From Calonectria ilicicola (Eukaryota > Ascomycota > Sordariomycetes > Hypocreales > Nectriaceae): a DNA stretch of 64,000 nucleotides. The position numbers and the translations under genes are program-made. The stretch lies in contig CP085826.1 of assembly GCA_020809705.1 (NCBI GenBank), forward strand, positions 4,650,001 through 4,714,000. Direction: 5' to 3'. The notes below the pieces were generated by a model. The model did not search any database and was not told where the DNA came from. It worked only from the letters and a program-made list of their open reading frames with translations. Below are positions 10,501-22,400 of the stretch, piece after piece; positions within the stretch are counted from its first letter, which is position 1, and every line of letters starts with the position of its first letter.

Positions 10501-13500
10501 CCAAACAAGTTTCGATGGTGTTTGGGCGTTGGATTTAGGTTGAATCAAATTTGTCCCTCGCCAGGGGGTTATGCGGACAAGCAACTCTCTTACAGCGCTA
10601 AAGGACAGCGCTACGAGGTGCGGGAGTCGTAAGAATTTGTTAAAATCATGAGAAAAAGCCATCATGGCTCTGAATTATAAAATTCCCAATGTCGTGGCGG
10701 AGCAGAGGTATACGAGACATGTTCAAGGATGTAAATTCGATAAAGGGACCATGCCCCGCTATCCGATGTGATGGAGTAGGTGACACAGCCAAGCGGTTGA
10801 GAGGGATCGCTGGACTGCACAAAACCCCAATACAATTGGAATACGTTAACATAGAGGCAGTGGTAACGACGGTGAGAACTAATATTATTTTGGACGCCTT
10901 GACCAAAGCAATTTCGTGAACTGGCGACAAAGCGCTAGAGGCCACAAGTGACAGACTTGGGATCCTTGGGTTGCCCGCCAATAGTTCGATCGATATAGTA
11001 GCGGCAGCAGATGAGCAAATTGCTCCGTGAGATGGCAAATTGTATTCAATTAGACGTGCAATTGGCATTTTGAGAACAGGTGACCAGAACGGACTAATTG
11101 GCGTTAACAAGGGCGCATCTGAGGCCAACTCAAGCAAACCCAAACCATGCAAGCGGAGCCAAGATGAGGGGCCAAATGAGGGGCCAGAGGGCCAACATGA
11201 TCGGAAAATGTGGATGCAATTGGGGTTGCAGGTGATTCAAATTGTTCCTTTGATGGATATTTATTTAGTGGTGCTTAGTATATAGTAGGCATATAATGAG
11301 GCGGTTTGTACAAATTACTACTTTGCCTTCCCCGTCCAGTTAATAGTTTTACGAGAACTAGAGAACAAAATAAAGAAAACTATTCTCTTCTTAGCAAACA
11401 GCTCCGTGACACGGTCACTAGCATTGACTTGGGATCCCGGATGGGAGATGGCGGGGTACGGGTTCGCCTCACGTCCCGATACGATTTTTAGCTTTGGCTC
11501 GTCTGAAGATTCACTCGGCCGAGTGAGAGGGAGATCGGACGGTGGATGGGAGGATGGGAGGATGGGTGTCAGCAACGAAATGATCAGATCATCAGACTGA
11601 CCAGGATGCGTTTTTCGCTTGTATTTTTGGGCGAGCGGTGAAACAAGCCGGAGAAAAGTGCAATAAAAAAAAAAGAAAGAAACAGGGAGAAAAAAAAAAA
11701 AAGAGTCTGGCTGAGTATGCCGTTCCTTTGATGTGACATCCCTGATGCAAGGTGAGTTGCGAGACGCACTTGTGCTCAATGCGCATGAGCTGAACCAAAG
11801 TGCAGGCAACGATTCGCTGGTTCTGTCGCAGCATCCATCCCTCCCAGGAATGGAGAGTGCATGGGCGGCGGTCCGTGGTGGACGCACAACCTTCTGATCC
11901 ACTAAGAAGCCGGCGGGCACTAATAATAGAAGGTCGATCCTGGGCACTCCTTTTGAGTTTCTGCTGGAGGTGGTAACACAACGCCAAGAAAGCCAGTCGT
12001 GATGTGATTCCGCAGTCGTGGGGGAGAAGGCTCTGATGCATGTGAAAAGGAGGAGGAAGCACGTATACCTGCATACCTGTATACCTGTGGATAGGCTCGA
12101 GTCATGGCTCAAAGAGAATTACGCACGCAGCATATGCACCATCGGGAAATAAAGGAGAAGGAAAAAGTAAAGTAGCCAGAGAGGGACAGGAATCGCAATG
12201 TGTGACATCTATCTGTGGCCACTGGCGGGCGCCACACATGCGGAGGTTTGACAGGCGTGTTGGTTGTGAGAGCTGCAAGAGAAGACAAGTGACAAATAGC
12301 GTGCTTCAGCCAAGACGGGGGGCAATGGTTCAGCAGGCGAATTCCGCGCCCGCTACGGCAAGCTTACATCATATGTCTCGGCCGTGTCTCGTTCACTCTC
12401 TGGCGTACTGTACTTGGGCGGATGATTTGGGCCAGCCAGCTTGGTTTAGTCTCGGGTCTGTATCGCGGGAGATGTTTTTTTGGAGTTGGAATCGGCGTCG
12501 GAGTCGCTTGACTTTGATACCAAAGACAGACAGTTTCGGGTTTCATTGCCCATGCACTACGACCCAACTGTTACCGGGGGCTAAGACAATGTGCTCGCTT
12601 CGTGATGGTGTCCTGTAGGAGTCTATGTACGAAGGTGGGAGTCAGCTGCAGCATGCCGAAAATCGCCTGGACTACTTTTTTTTCTTTAATTCTTTTTGTG
12701 TGAGTGAATATGAGTATGACCCGTCATCTTCGTCTCCTTTTTCACAATCTAGACACATATTTTTGTGCTCCCACCGCCCAACTCTTACCCACCCCTCGAA
12801 TCCTCCCGCTTTTTGCTTCTTCCTCTCTTGGCCGCGGCCGCGTAAACAAAAAGGTCTGGACGCGCACCCTCGTCTCCAGCACCGTCGAAACTTGCATTAT
12901 TGCACCGCCACTCTGGTTCCCTTGTCTAGCGAGAATCGCCTGGCTAATCAAAACTTAATCCGTCCAAGTCAAAAACTCCACCGGGCCTGCCCCCTGTCTT
13001 CCCACGAGCGCGCCAAGTGGAGAGGTGCAGCCGGCCTCGACCGCATCAGCCCAATTAGGCCACAGATTCATCATTGTCCTTGAAAGGATACGAACACCAA
13101 CATTGCCCATCGGTCCCTGCTTGCGATGTGCTGGGCCAATTTTCGGCTTCTGCTCTTCTCCAGCCGACATTTCGTATAGACCTCCATCAGCTGCTCCGGG
13201 GCACCGACCCTATCGTCTCCATTCCCTGTCCACCCTTGAACATCGTCATTCCTGGCGCTCCATCACCGTGCTCGTTATCGCTAGTCAGGCCTGCCGCTCT
13301 CGTTGAAGCCGGCCACGCCAACCTTAGCCCGGAGCTGTCCTTGTTTATCAATTTCCCGTCTCTCATCCCTATTCGCCTATACTTAAGACAGCTTCTATTT
13401 GTGTGCCTCGCATCCCACCTGTTGGTCATATTCCTTTCTCTGCCTTCATGCCGCAGTAGCTACGCACGTTGTCTGCTCGTCACCCGGCCCGTCCAGTCAG

Positions 13501-13672
13501 CTTCAGCCACACCAACCCACCACCGATTTCGAGACCCCAGCAGTCGTCGCTATAGCCGGCGCCGACTCTCAGCTCATAATTTCCATCTCGTCATCTTCGG
13601 CCTCTTTTTTTTCCCCTTCGAATCCTTCCCTGACATGCTCTGCGCTCTCCCGCCCTAAAGCGCCTGAGCGTC
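7511..13672. other. 6.2 kb gene-poor region
   Basis: No convincing gene in 6.2 kb. 7511-8280 is the promoter of the - strand unknown gene, GC-rich with proline/glycine-like repeats. 8280-11330 is AT-richer by eye, full of stops in all frames, and looks like decayed repetitive DNA. 11330-12650 is mixed. 12650-13672 is strongly CT-rich and is probably the promoter and 5' leader of the F-box gene. Open frames here mostly lack ATG starts or have biased, low-complexity translations. Confidence 0.6.
8740..9440. repeat. Two degenerate tandem copies, about 480 bp apart
   Basis: GCTTCTCATGAAGC occurs at about 8761 and again at about 9244, followed in both places by CATA-TGAA-AGATT-like sequence. About 150 bp later both copies have a CC(C)ACATAACAG / CCATATAATAG element and then the shared string AGCAGCGATTCCA. 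The differences include many C/T and G/A changes. This looks like an old duplication that has decayed, probably relic transposon DNA, but I cannot name an element. Confidence 0.55.
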
Positions 13673-16600
13673 ATGGACGCAACGACGACCGACGCCCGTC
13701 GCTCCAGCATCGACAAAGCGCCGATCACTACTCCCCTCTTCGACCGTCTCCCTGACGAGATTATCGAGCAGTGAGTGCTCTCAGCCTTCTCTCTCGCCTG
13801 TGCGACGGCAATAATCAATGCATCGCAACCACCTTCATGCGCTTCTCCACACACCACGTTCTTGCACGCTGACACAATATACTTTTTAGGATTCTACAAC
13901 TGACCGATCCGAACGGCTTCGCATCCTTAATACTTCTCAACCGCAAATGGCGATCCGCTTCTCAACGTCCCCATCTCTACCGCCACCAGCTGGCACAATG
14001 TCCGTCCTTTGCTGCCACCAACGCGGCTCTTCCCTCTGCCGACGATGATAAGCTTCCCCTTTTGCGACGACTGTTTGCCCGCGAGGTCAAGCGCAACCTC
14101 TTTCACGCTTATATGCGCCCGAGCGAAACCGTCATCAAGCTCATTTCCAACTCGATCACGTCGTCGTCATGTCCCGGCGGCGAGGGTATGCAATTCAGCG
14201 CCTCGCCGAAAGGCCACCACCTCCTCGCATACAATTCGGCTAGAATTTTCATGATTGATGCTAGACTTTCCACCATGGAAGTCAAGAGAGAATTCAAGAT
14301 CCTGCGCCGTCCTGTTGCTGCCTGTATTAACGACCTCGGCACCATATTGGCCGTTTTGTCCACTGAGATGCAGGTTGATATGTACGATTTGCAGAAAACA
14401 CCACCCCGACGCACTCAGTCTCTAATCCTCGATAATACACCGAGAACGATCGCTCTCTCCCCATGTGGTTCTGTTCTCGCCGCTGCTTATGAAGGAGGCA
14501 TCGAAGTCACAGCCATAGGCGCAGGTGCTTTGCCCACTGATCGACGTTCTGTCAAGTGCGATGGCGTCGATGCCCTTGCCTTTTCCTTTGACGGTACACA
14601 AATTCTTGGCACAACAACTTCGCCAGCTCCTCCCAATACGGTCATACTGACGGCCCCTTATTACGACCCTGGGAGCCTCATGAGCGATGAGAACATCAGT
14701 GCCCTATGGACAACCTCAATCTTGTTTCCCAACACAAGCCGCGACTGCAGTCACGCAGTACTGCTTCAAGAAGGTAGTTATGAGGAAGCTTGCTGGGCGT
14801 TTACCTATGACCGAAGCTTTGAAACTTTCCGCGCCGTGCGAATCGGTGATCTCCGCAACGGCACAACATACTTTACAGGACCTGTCCCGACAACAAACTC
14901 GCAAGCAAAGTTGTTACCATGTACTCTCCCTGCTGCTACCTACCATGGTGATTTAGTCTCGGCTGGTTTCCAGGGCAAGGAGGTTTGGATATATGGCATT
15001 CCCGAAAATCTGGATGCTGTCCCAGATGGCTCCAACAATGACTCAGGCCTGGGAAGACAAAACAGTTCTCAGAGCGCAAGTTCCCGTCGAATGTCGTCTA
15101 GGGTTCCAGAGCAGGGCAGCACTCGGGTACCTCAGTGGGAGATACTCTGCGACAAGCTCAGAAATACTTTGATCTCAGGTCACAAAGTCTCAGAACTTAC
15201 GGGAGTTAGTAATGTGAAATGGGTTGGTGGTTTTGGACAATCGTCCTCCCAGGAACGTTTAGTGGTCACAGCCCGAGGGGTTGGTCCGCCTAGATTGGTT
15301 ACAGATGAAGAGGATATGGATTTTGTCGACGGTGGAAGAATTACATTGATAGATTTTGATTATGGCACGCAAAACGGCATCAAGACGGAGATTGACATCG
15401 AAGTTGGAACCGACAAAGCTGAGGTTTTGGAGGAGGAACAACGAGACATGGCAACAGAGGTGGCCATTGTTAGACGAAGGACAGTTGCCCAGAAACGTGG
15501 AGGACGTGGTGGTAGCGCGATGCTTCGGGCCGCTACAGCAGCTACACGTGTTCCCATCGTTCCACCAGCAGCGGCCAATGATGCAGACGATGACGATGAC
15601 CCTCTAGTTCCTCGCAGAGTCGGTCCAGTCCCAACGGTACGAGCTCCGGAACCGACGCCCGAGGAGGAGGTAGAGGAGGCAACGATAGAGCAGATGGAGG
15701 CGCTCGATGCTCCTTATGCTCACGCGAGCCCTCGATCCGGAACGACCTTGCGACGAGCCGCAACTGCCGCAGCCATGGACCGAAGTCTACATCCTCGAAC
15801 TGCAGACGGGCGTCGTATTGAGTATCGCCGTGCCGACGGTCGCCGAGAGCACCCGCATGAAAGCGACGCAGACAACTGGGTGCCTCCCCCGCCTCCGTAT
15901 CAAAAAGAGGACCCCGGCGATCTTCCTGCTTTCATGCGAGCTCCTGCTGTCTCGCCCCCTCCCCCCCCTTTGCCTCCGGCCCAGACTATTCACACATACA
16001 GCAGTATGGGACAACTCAACATGTCGGATTCAGCATCCCAACGACCGACTTTCCAGAGGACAGCAAGTGATTCCACCACTCTGAGCAGATCGAATCTTGG
16101 CGAGATTCCCAGGCCTGTATCAAGTTCTTCAATTCAGCCAGAACCTGAGAATCTTTACGATGTCACCCCGCCTACTTCGCCTCGACGAGCGGCCATTCAA
16201 ACAAATGAGACACTGTCCAACCAAACCGAACAGCGACAAGCATCGAGCTCGACCATGTCCTCGGGCTTTGTTCCCAGGTGCCTGACTGCCCCGATCGGCA
16301 TGTCTGGGGTGGCTCCTCCACCAAGGTCTTCGGGCTCGGATAACCCCCCTTCGTCATCATCTTCTCATAGGCCGACATCGAGGTTATTCCAACCGTATAA
16401 TCCTACCGAGCATGCTCATGATAGTACGGCGGGTACGTCACGGCGATTATCCAGTGTCCCAACATGGCCGGCTGTACCTAGGCCCGAGAACCATCATGTA
16501 TCCGACCTGGCAGCCGGATACTCATATTCAAGCTCAGCTCCGCAGACGACATTCGGCCCAGCTTCAGCACTGCCTCCACCGCCAAGCACTGGACAGATGG

Positions 16601-17262
16601 CTAGCTTAAACCAGAGAATTAGTCTAGGCAGCCCGCAGCGTTTGTCTGGGAGCTTCCAGATACCACGCCGGCCTGTGGGGAGCTCTCACAGCCACATGTC
16701 GTCCATCTCGCGGGTGAATTCTGACCCTGTGTCTCCAGAGTCCCCAGCACGCCAGCCCATCGAGTTTGATCAACCGCTGATTATCAGCACCCCCAGGGGC
16801 GTGACTGGCGCTTTCGACTCGCCATCACGACAGGTATCGGGCCGCCGCAACGAGACCCCGTTGCTGGCACCAATTCCCCGTCACCCACGCCCAACCCCCG
16901 GGTCTAGGAACCGGCCCACTGTCGAACGATTGGAGACGATCTATAGTGGTTCATACCAGACAGCCCAGGGAGGCAACCAAGCCGCGCCTCAAGCCCAACC
17001 CTCGGCGCAGCAAATCCCTTCTTGGCTGAGCCCGCCACCGATCCCAGTTACCCGAACTTCGCCCAACGTCAACCGCCGGCCAAGCCGTGCCGAGCGCAGC
17101 GCAGCCAAGAACATGAAGGACGCGAAGAAGCGTGGATGGAAGAAGAGCAACAAGAAAAAGAAGAAGAAGAACGCCGACGTTGCCAGCAGCGCAGGCTGGA
17201 CCGACATCTCGACCGCCTCTGCTCCAAAGAAGGAAAAGGACAACAAATGTGTCGTCATGTAA
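13673..17262 (+). CDS. Large F-box protein with propeller-like middle and C-terminal CaaX box
   Basis: Predicted join(13673..13770, 13890..17262), 1156 residues. Exon 1 ends at GTGAGT and exon 2 follows CTTTTTAG. The junction falls inside the F-box and restores it: L-F-D-R-L-P-D-E-I-I-E-Q-I-L at residues 22-35, running to about residue 66. Residues 110-470 contain repeated beta-strand blocks (M-Q-F-S-A-S-P-K-G, I-A-L-S-P-C-G-S-V-L-A-A-A, A-L-A-F-S-F-D-G-T) that look like a divergent WD40-type propeller. Residues 480-1100 are low-complexity, rich in Pro and Ser. Near the end comes a Lys cluster (K-K-x-G-W-K-K then six K in a row), and the protein finishes C-V-V-M. Cys plus two aliphatics plus Met is a farnesylation CaaX box, and the upstream Lys run is the usual second membrane signal. 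Known: F-box proteins bring substrates to SCF ubiquitin ligases. Inferred: this SCF subunit is lipid-anchored to a membrane. Confidence 0.85.
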
Positions 17263-18171
17263 ACTATCTTGACCTGCACGACGAAACTGATTCCAACCAA
17301 TCCACATACATACAACCCGATCGCTATACTTACGGCTCTTCTATTACCCCCTTTGATTTCTATATAGTTTGTGCATCTGGGGCGTTATCATTTTCTTTGT
17401 CATTATCCATTCGCTTTTGTAACTATGTATGTATGGATAGGCGTAGCTTTGGCTGGAGGGTCTCACTTTGGTATCATTATTTGGGAGCATCGATTGGATT
17501 TCACGGAGCGAAACATTTGGGAACTTTAGCATACGAAGCGTTTTTTACATGGAGGGGAAAAAAGACTCTAGCTATCAAGATATTTCCGCTAATCAATATT
17601 TCCATATGGAGAAGCACACCAAATAGGTGCACTCTTGGCTACCATTATCACCAGTTGCTTGCATGTGTGATGTCACTTGAATACCAATCTGGTATGTATG
17701 AACTCGTGATGATTGTGTTTCATGAATATTCGCATATCATTGCAGTATCTATCTATATATAATATATATCATGGGCGTTTCTCGGCTCTTGGGAGGCTAG
17801 ACAAAGAAAAATAACAGCCAAAGAATAATAAGAGTCATGATCAAATTGAATACGCTGTGCCCGACAAAGGAAACAAAACAAAAAATGTGAAACCCTGGGT
17901 ATAAATGATGACAATTCCCTTCCAGAAATCTGCAACGCCGGTGCTATCCTCGCACGTTTCTATTGTGAACGCAAATGAGAGAGAGATCGGGAGGCTCGTG
18001 GTGGCCAAGAACTGGCCACGCACAGCACGACAAATGATTGGGATGTAGGGGTATAATTAGGAGATGGTGCGCGGGTCATAAGGATGATTGTACAAGTGAA
18101 TTGTCAATGATGTGCGTGTGCGTGTGGTTGGGTTGGCAATGTTCCACTCTCGCTCTTTTTCAACGCTGATA
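17263..18171. other. Convergent 3' region
   Basis: Between two converging genes. AT-rich, with the 3' UTRs of the F-box gene (+) and the Cys-rich membrane protein (-). An open frame running on from the F-box 3' end to 17762 is a shadow with no domain. Confidence 0.6.
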
Positions 18172-19464
18172 TCATATTCTCGGCGTGGTACCAGGAACGT
18201 ACGGGCGCCCGCGCCGTACTTCGCCCAGATCAGCCTCATCCATGAGATCAGTGAAAGTGGTGGCTCGAGTCAGCGGTCGAGCCTTGACGGTACCCGGCTC
18301 AGCAAAAACGTTGATGCTCTCGCTGCTGGGTTCCTTGTGCAGCTCGTGTGAACTAGGCTGGGTGCTGTAGTATGATGATGCCTTCATAGAACGAATAGGG
18401 GGTAGACGAACCGTGCCGTGGCGAGGCTGGTCATCGTCTGGTGGACTTGGGTGAATGGCGGGGTTGTTTGGAGATGGGTTTGGAGAGTCAAAGGGGTTGG
18501 GGATAGAGATGCGGATGCGAGGAGGAGTGTTTTGTATGCGGGTCTGGCGAGTTGTGGTAGACTCGCTGCGCACAAGAGTGCTAGCATGAGAGTCAGACAG
18601 CCGGGATGTTCGAGATGCCCGGGATGGAGATTTGCGGATGAAGTCGGCGCGGTATGAGCCAGGCTGAGGAATGGGATCTGAGATGACGTTGCCAAAGGAG
18701 CCAGCACTGCTGGGAGCGCGGCTGATGCCTAGGCCAGTTCCCATGCTCTTCTCTGACTTGACGCTATCGGCCTTCTTCATGCGACGGATGTACAGGAAGA
18801 TGATGATGGCGATAATAAGGAGGATAAGGCAAGCACCGACAACACCACCGATGATTGAGGTAGTGGCGGGGGCCGAGTCCTTTTTGGATGATGAGTCTCC
18901 TTGAGAATCAGTAGACTTTCCAGGTACAGCGCTGGTTGAGGGCTCGTCTGTGGAGGAGGCTGTTGCTGTCGCCGTCTCTGTCTCAGTCGTTGAAGAGGTC
19001 GCGCTAGCGCTAGCGCTGGCAGTTGTGCTGCTTGATGATCCCTTGGGAGCCTCTGACTGATCATCGTTCATCACGCATTCCTTGTCCTTGCAGGAGTAGC
19101 CAAAAGGACAGCAAGCGCTGCCACACTTTTCGAGAGCCACATTGAAGACGGTGGTCTTGATCGAAGCGTTGGGTCGCTTATCGGGGTCCTGCTCACTCAC
19201 ATCACATGTGATGGGCTCGATTTTTGCGCAGCTGCTGCCGGTAGGACAGCACACGGCCGTGGTGTCTCCAGCGAGGGCCTTGCAGGTAGAGCCCTGAGAG
19301 CAGCAGAAGTTGCTGGGTAGTGCGGATGGGCAAGAGACCTGGTCGGAGCTGCATGTGTCGGCACGTCCAAAGATGAAGTTGGCAGGCATAGCTGTAGTAG
19401 TTGATGTAACGAAGGCTGTAAGCAGCAGCAGCCGCAGAGATATAGGAAACCTGGACATATGCAT
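18172..19464 (-). CDS. Cys-rich type I single-pass membrane protein
   Basis: One exon, 430 residues. The N-terminus is a signal peptide (about residues 1-25, with a Leu-rich core). The exported part (about 26-200) has 14 Cys including three C-C pairs (54/55, 72/73, 118/119) in a C-C-P-x-G-x-x-C style, so a disulphide-bonded repeat; then a Ser/Thr-rich stalk (about 140-200) likely to be O-mannosylated. One membrane helix at about 203-226 (I-I-G-G-V-V-G-A-C-L-I-L-L-I-I) is followed by basic R-R-M-K-K. The cytosolic tail of about 200 residues is Ser/Pro/Arg-rich. The architecture resembles fungal cell-wall sensors (Wsc/Mid2 type) in layout only; I see no WSC domain. A second in-frame ATG two codons downstream could also be the start. 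The function at the plasma membrane or wall is inferred. Confidence 0.85.
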   Translation of the reverse strand: MHMSRFPISLRLLLLTAFVTSTTTAMPANFIFGRADTCSSDQVSCPSALPSNFCCSQGSTCKALAGDTTAVCCPTGSSCAKIEPITCDVSEQDPDKRPNASIKTTVFNVALEKCGSACCPFGYSCKDKECVMNDDQSEAPKGSSSSTTASASASATSSTTETETATATASSTDEPSTSAVPGKSTDSQGDSSSKKDSAPATTSIIGGVVGACLILLIIAIIIFLYIRRMKKADSVKSEKSMGTGLGISRAPSSAGSFGNVISDPIPQPGSYRADFIRKSPSRASRTSRLSDSHASTLVRSESTTTRQTRIQNTPPRIRISIPNPFDSPNPSPNNPAIHPSPPDDDQPRHGTVRLPPIRSMKASSYYSTQPSSHELHKEPSSESINVFAEPGTVKARPLTRATTFTDLMDEADLGEVRRGRPYVPGTTPRI

Positions 19465-22400
19465 TTTGTTTCTGGGAGCTTAGTGATGATCTGTTGGTTT
19501 GTCTTGGCTCGATGCAGGTACGGGATGTTGGTTCCTGAATCACCGCTTACGCAAACAAGCCGATTCGCCGCGGTTGCAGAATGGTTGTGAATCGTGTTGG
19601 GAGCCGAATTATGAAGCAATACAGCACGCCAATATGATGTATCCAAGGGGAATTGATTGTGTTTTTAGCTTTAATAGCGAACAGTGGTTTTCCCGGGAGA
19701 AAAGAAAAAGAGGCAACACAGCCAGTGTGTGCCAAGACAATTGAAGAAGGCAGTGCTGTGAATCAGCCCGCTTGTCCTTTCTTCCTTGTTTGTTTGGTTG
19801 GTTGAGAATGCTGAGTCAAAGAGAAAAGAAATGAACAAGTGAACAGAGCAAGCAATATGGATGAAAGCAAATAATAGCACGAAAGAGGAAGTGAAGAAGC
19901 GAAGACGAACGAACAAGAGCAGGAACAGGAACAAGAACCGGGAGAGCAGTCGATAAACTATGAACAAAGGACGAAAAGCTGGCAGAGGTCACGAAACAGC
20001 GGCCTAGCAAGCTAGATTTGGCACCTGGCGTCAAAGAGCCGAGACCCTGGTCTTGCCGCCTAGCCGTCAAAAAAAGCACTCTGGCCATCCAAGGTCATCC
20101 ATGGTGCCATGGCCACGACTGGCCGTCGCAGATGGTCGCACTACGGCCCGACGGGCTTGTAGCGAGGTCGCTGGCAGGGCAGTGCACCAAGAGGAAGGGC
20201 CTTGCAGCCAGTCGCTGTTGGTCCGGGGGGTGTCACTCGACGCAGCGAAGGTGGAAACGCCCGGGCTAGACACCAGGGAACGCGCCGAGATGGGGAACAG
20301 GGCCCCAGGCGGGCGGGCCATGATTGGCAGCGGTGTCTCGCCCAGGCGTCGCTATTTGGGCCGTGATGAATATAGGGATTGGGGGGGGAAGCGTCTAGAG
20401 CTAGGTGTTTCTGGGTGTCTTTTGGTGACAAGGTGGACGGGTTTGAGGGGAGCTATGGGCAGGCGGGAAGGATTGGCAGTGGCTAACGCTGCGCTGTGGT
20501 TGGCTGCGTCACAGGAATAGCCGCGCTGGGGTAGTATTCGGCTGCTGATTGGGCTGCAGGTGGGCCTTGGTGCCAGGGCGCAGCGCTTCGTGTGTCAGAG
20601 GTAGATTGAGTGGCCAGTGGAGGCTGGCCTTGCGATCGTCGTGTGGAGTCATCTGCGCGCCATCAAACGCTCCTTCGTGGCTAGGACTGAACCTAATTGC
20701 TCCCACTTCATATCCCATCTCTCCATCTCCATCCATATACGGGTCTGGCAAGCCGTCGAAACTGGAGACGTACGTGGGCTGTGGTGCATCGTGCATCCCG
20801 TGTCCCGTATTCTATGTATGTATCGTGCATATCTCGAGGCAGAATACGAGCTCCTTCCTGCCTTGGAAGGAAGTCATTCTTCAGCCCTCAGACACTTGCA
20901 TATCCTTTTTTTTTCGGGAGAGGGCGGTGGAATCAAACCCAACCAAACCCAAGCAAGACATGATGAGTAGGAGGGGGGGCTTGTTGGGCATGACGAGCTG
21001 TCACAACACAACAAAACGAAAACATACGACAGCTTGGGAGCAGATGCAGAATCCGATGCCTGAATGCGTTTCATGTCAACCAGAGCCCAATAGTAACAAA
21101 AGTCGCAATCATGTGGAGGCTGTGCTTTCTGCTAGCCTCTCAATTTGCCCAGCCAAGGAAGCAACGTGATATCCCAACTACAACCTGATGAACCTTGCCA
21201 AACCGTAACTCCCGTCAATGAGCAGCCATACCCAAACACTCGGCAGTTGTCTCACACACACACACGATAAGAAGACATTTTCAGCTGCTTAAGCCCCCAA
21301 AGTGCCATTGGCCAAAGACATTCCAAGAACGAAACAGGAGTAACTACACCACACGCATCAGAAACTCGCCAAGAGTAACAACTGAATTGTATGGATGTGT
21401 ATATAGATTTATATATATGGTGCATCGAAACTCTATAAGACAGTACACTGAACGATGTAACGATACTTGGTAACAATGCCTCAACTTTATCTGATAGTCT
21501 GGTGGTTAGGCCGATCAGCATAGACCAAAGATGCATGCATAGCGCTACCGAGTTCTAGAAAGCGGCCTCGATTTCGGGCCACCCTGTCATCTTCAGATGT
21601 CAAATTGCATCACTGCTTCCATAATAATGTCATGCGAGTCTGCAACCTTCGGCGTCCATCTCGGCGTCACTTATACCACACAGCCTCAGCCTAGGTGCCT
21701 TGGTGCCTAGTTGACGAAAAGTTGTTGGCGGAAATCCGAAGCTGAGGAGCTATTTTCGACTATTTTTTTTGCACTTTACAGAAGAACACATGCTACTGTA
21801 GCCTTAATGCACGCATTGTTATGCCTCCTAACTTGATCGTGGCAAGTGATACGCGGAATCCCGCAGGAACGCAAACCAACACACACTTCAACTCCTCGGC
21901 AGTTGACAGACGGTCCGAAAGATCGCCACCCTCACTTACATGGTGCATAACTACTGACAAGTCGGTCGATTCCTAAGTGTGCGGGCGAAAAGCCCAGCGC
22001 TTATGGCCGCCCAATGCGGCCGCTGGCGGAGACGGGCGCTTGACTCTCATCATACGAACGTCAGCAACTCGAGCCGCCACAACAACCCAAACGACTGGAC
22101 ATCAAGTTCCCCGGGCTGAGGAACGGTGGAGAGATGTTGACATGACCACTGGTTTCATGGGCCTACGATTATGGCCTACAGACGGGACCTAAAATGGAAA
22201 TGCGTCGTCATTGTTCACACATGCACGGTCCTGGGTTGCCTCTCGGGCATCCTCTTGGGCGTCATGTTGGTGATGACACTTTTTTTTTTTCCACGTACAC
22301 TTTTGTTCAAGCCGTTGGTGATGCACGTGGGTTGGCGATGGACATGTTTTACTCCTCCTGCACGTGGGCCAGACACTGGTGTGATGAAACGAGAAATCAA

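Noticed and set aside
17022..17762. 246-codon + strand frame overlapping the F-box 3' end
   Set aside because: The first half is a frame-shifted shadow of the F-box gene and the rest is AT-rich 3' UTR.
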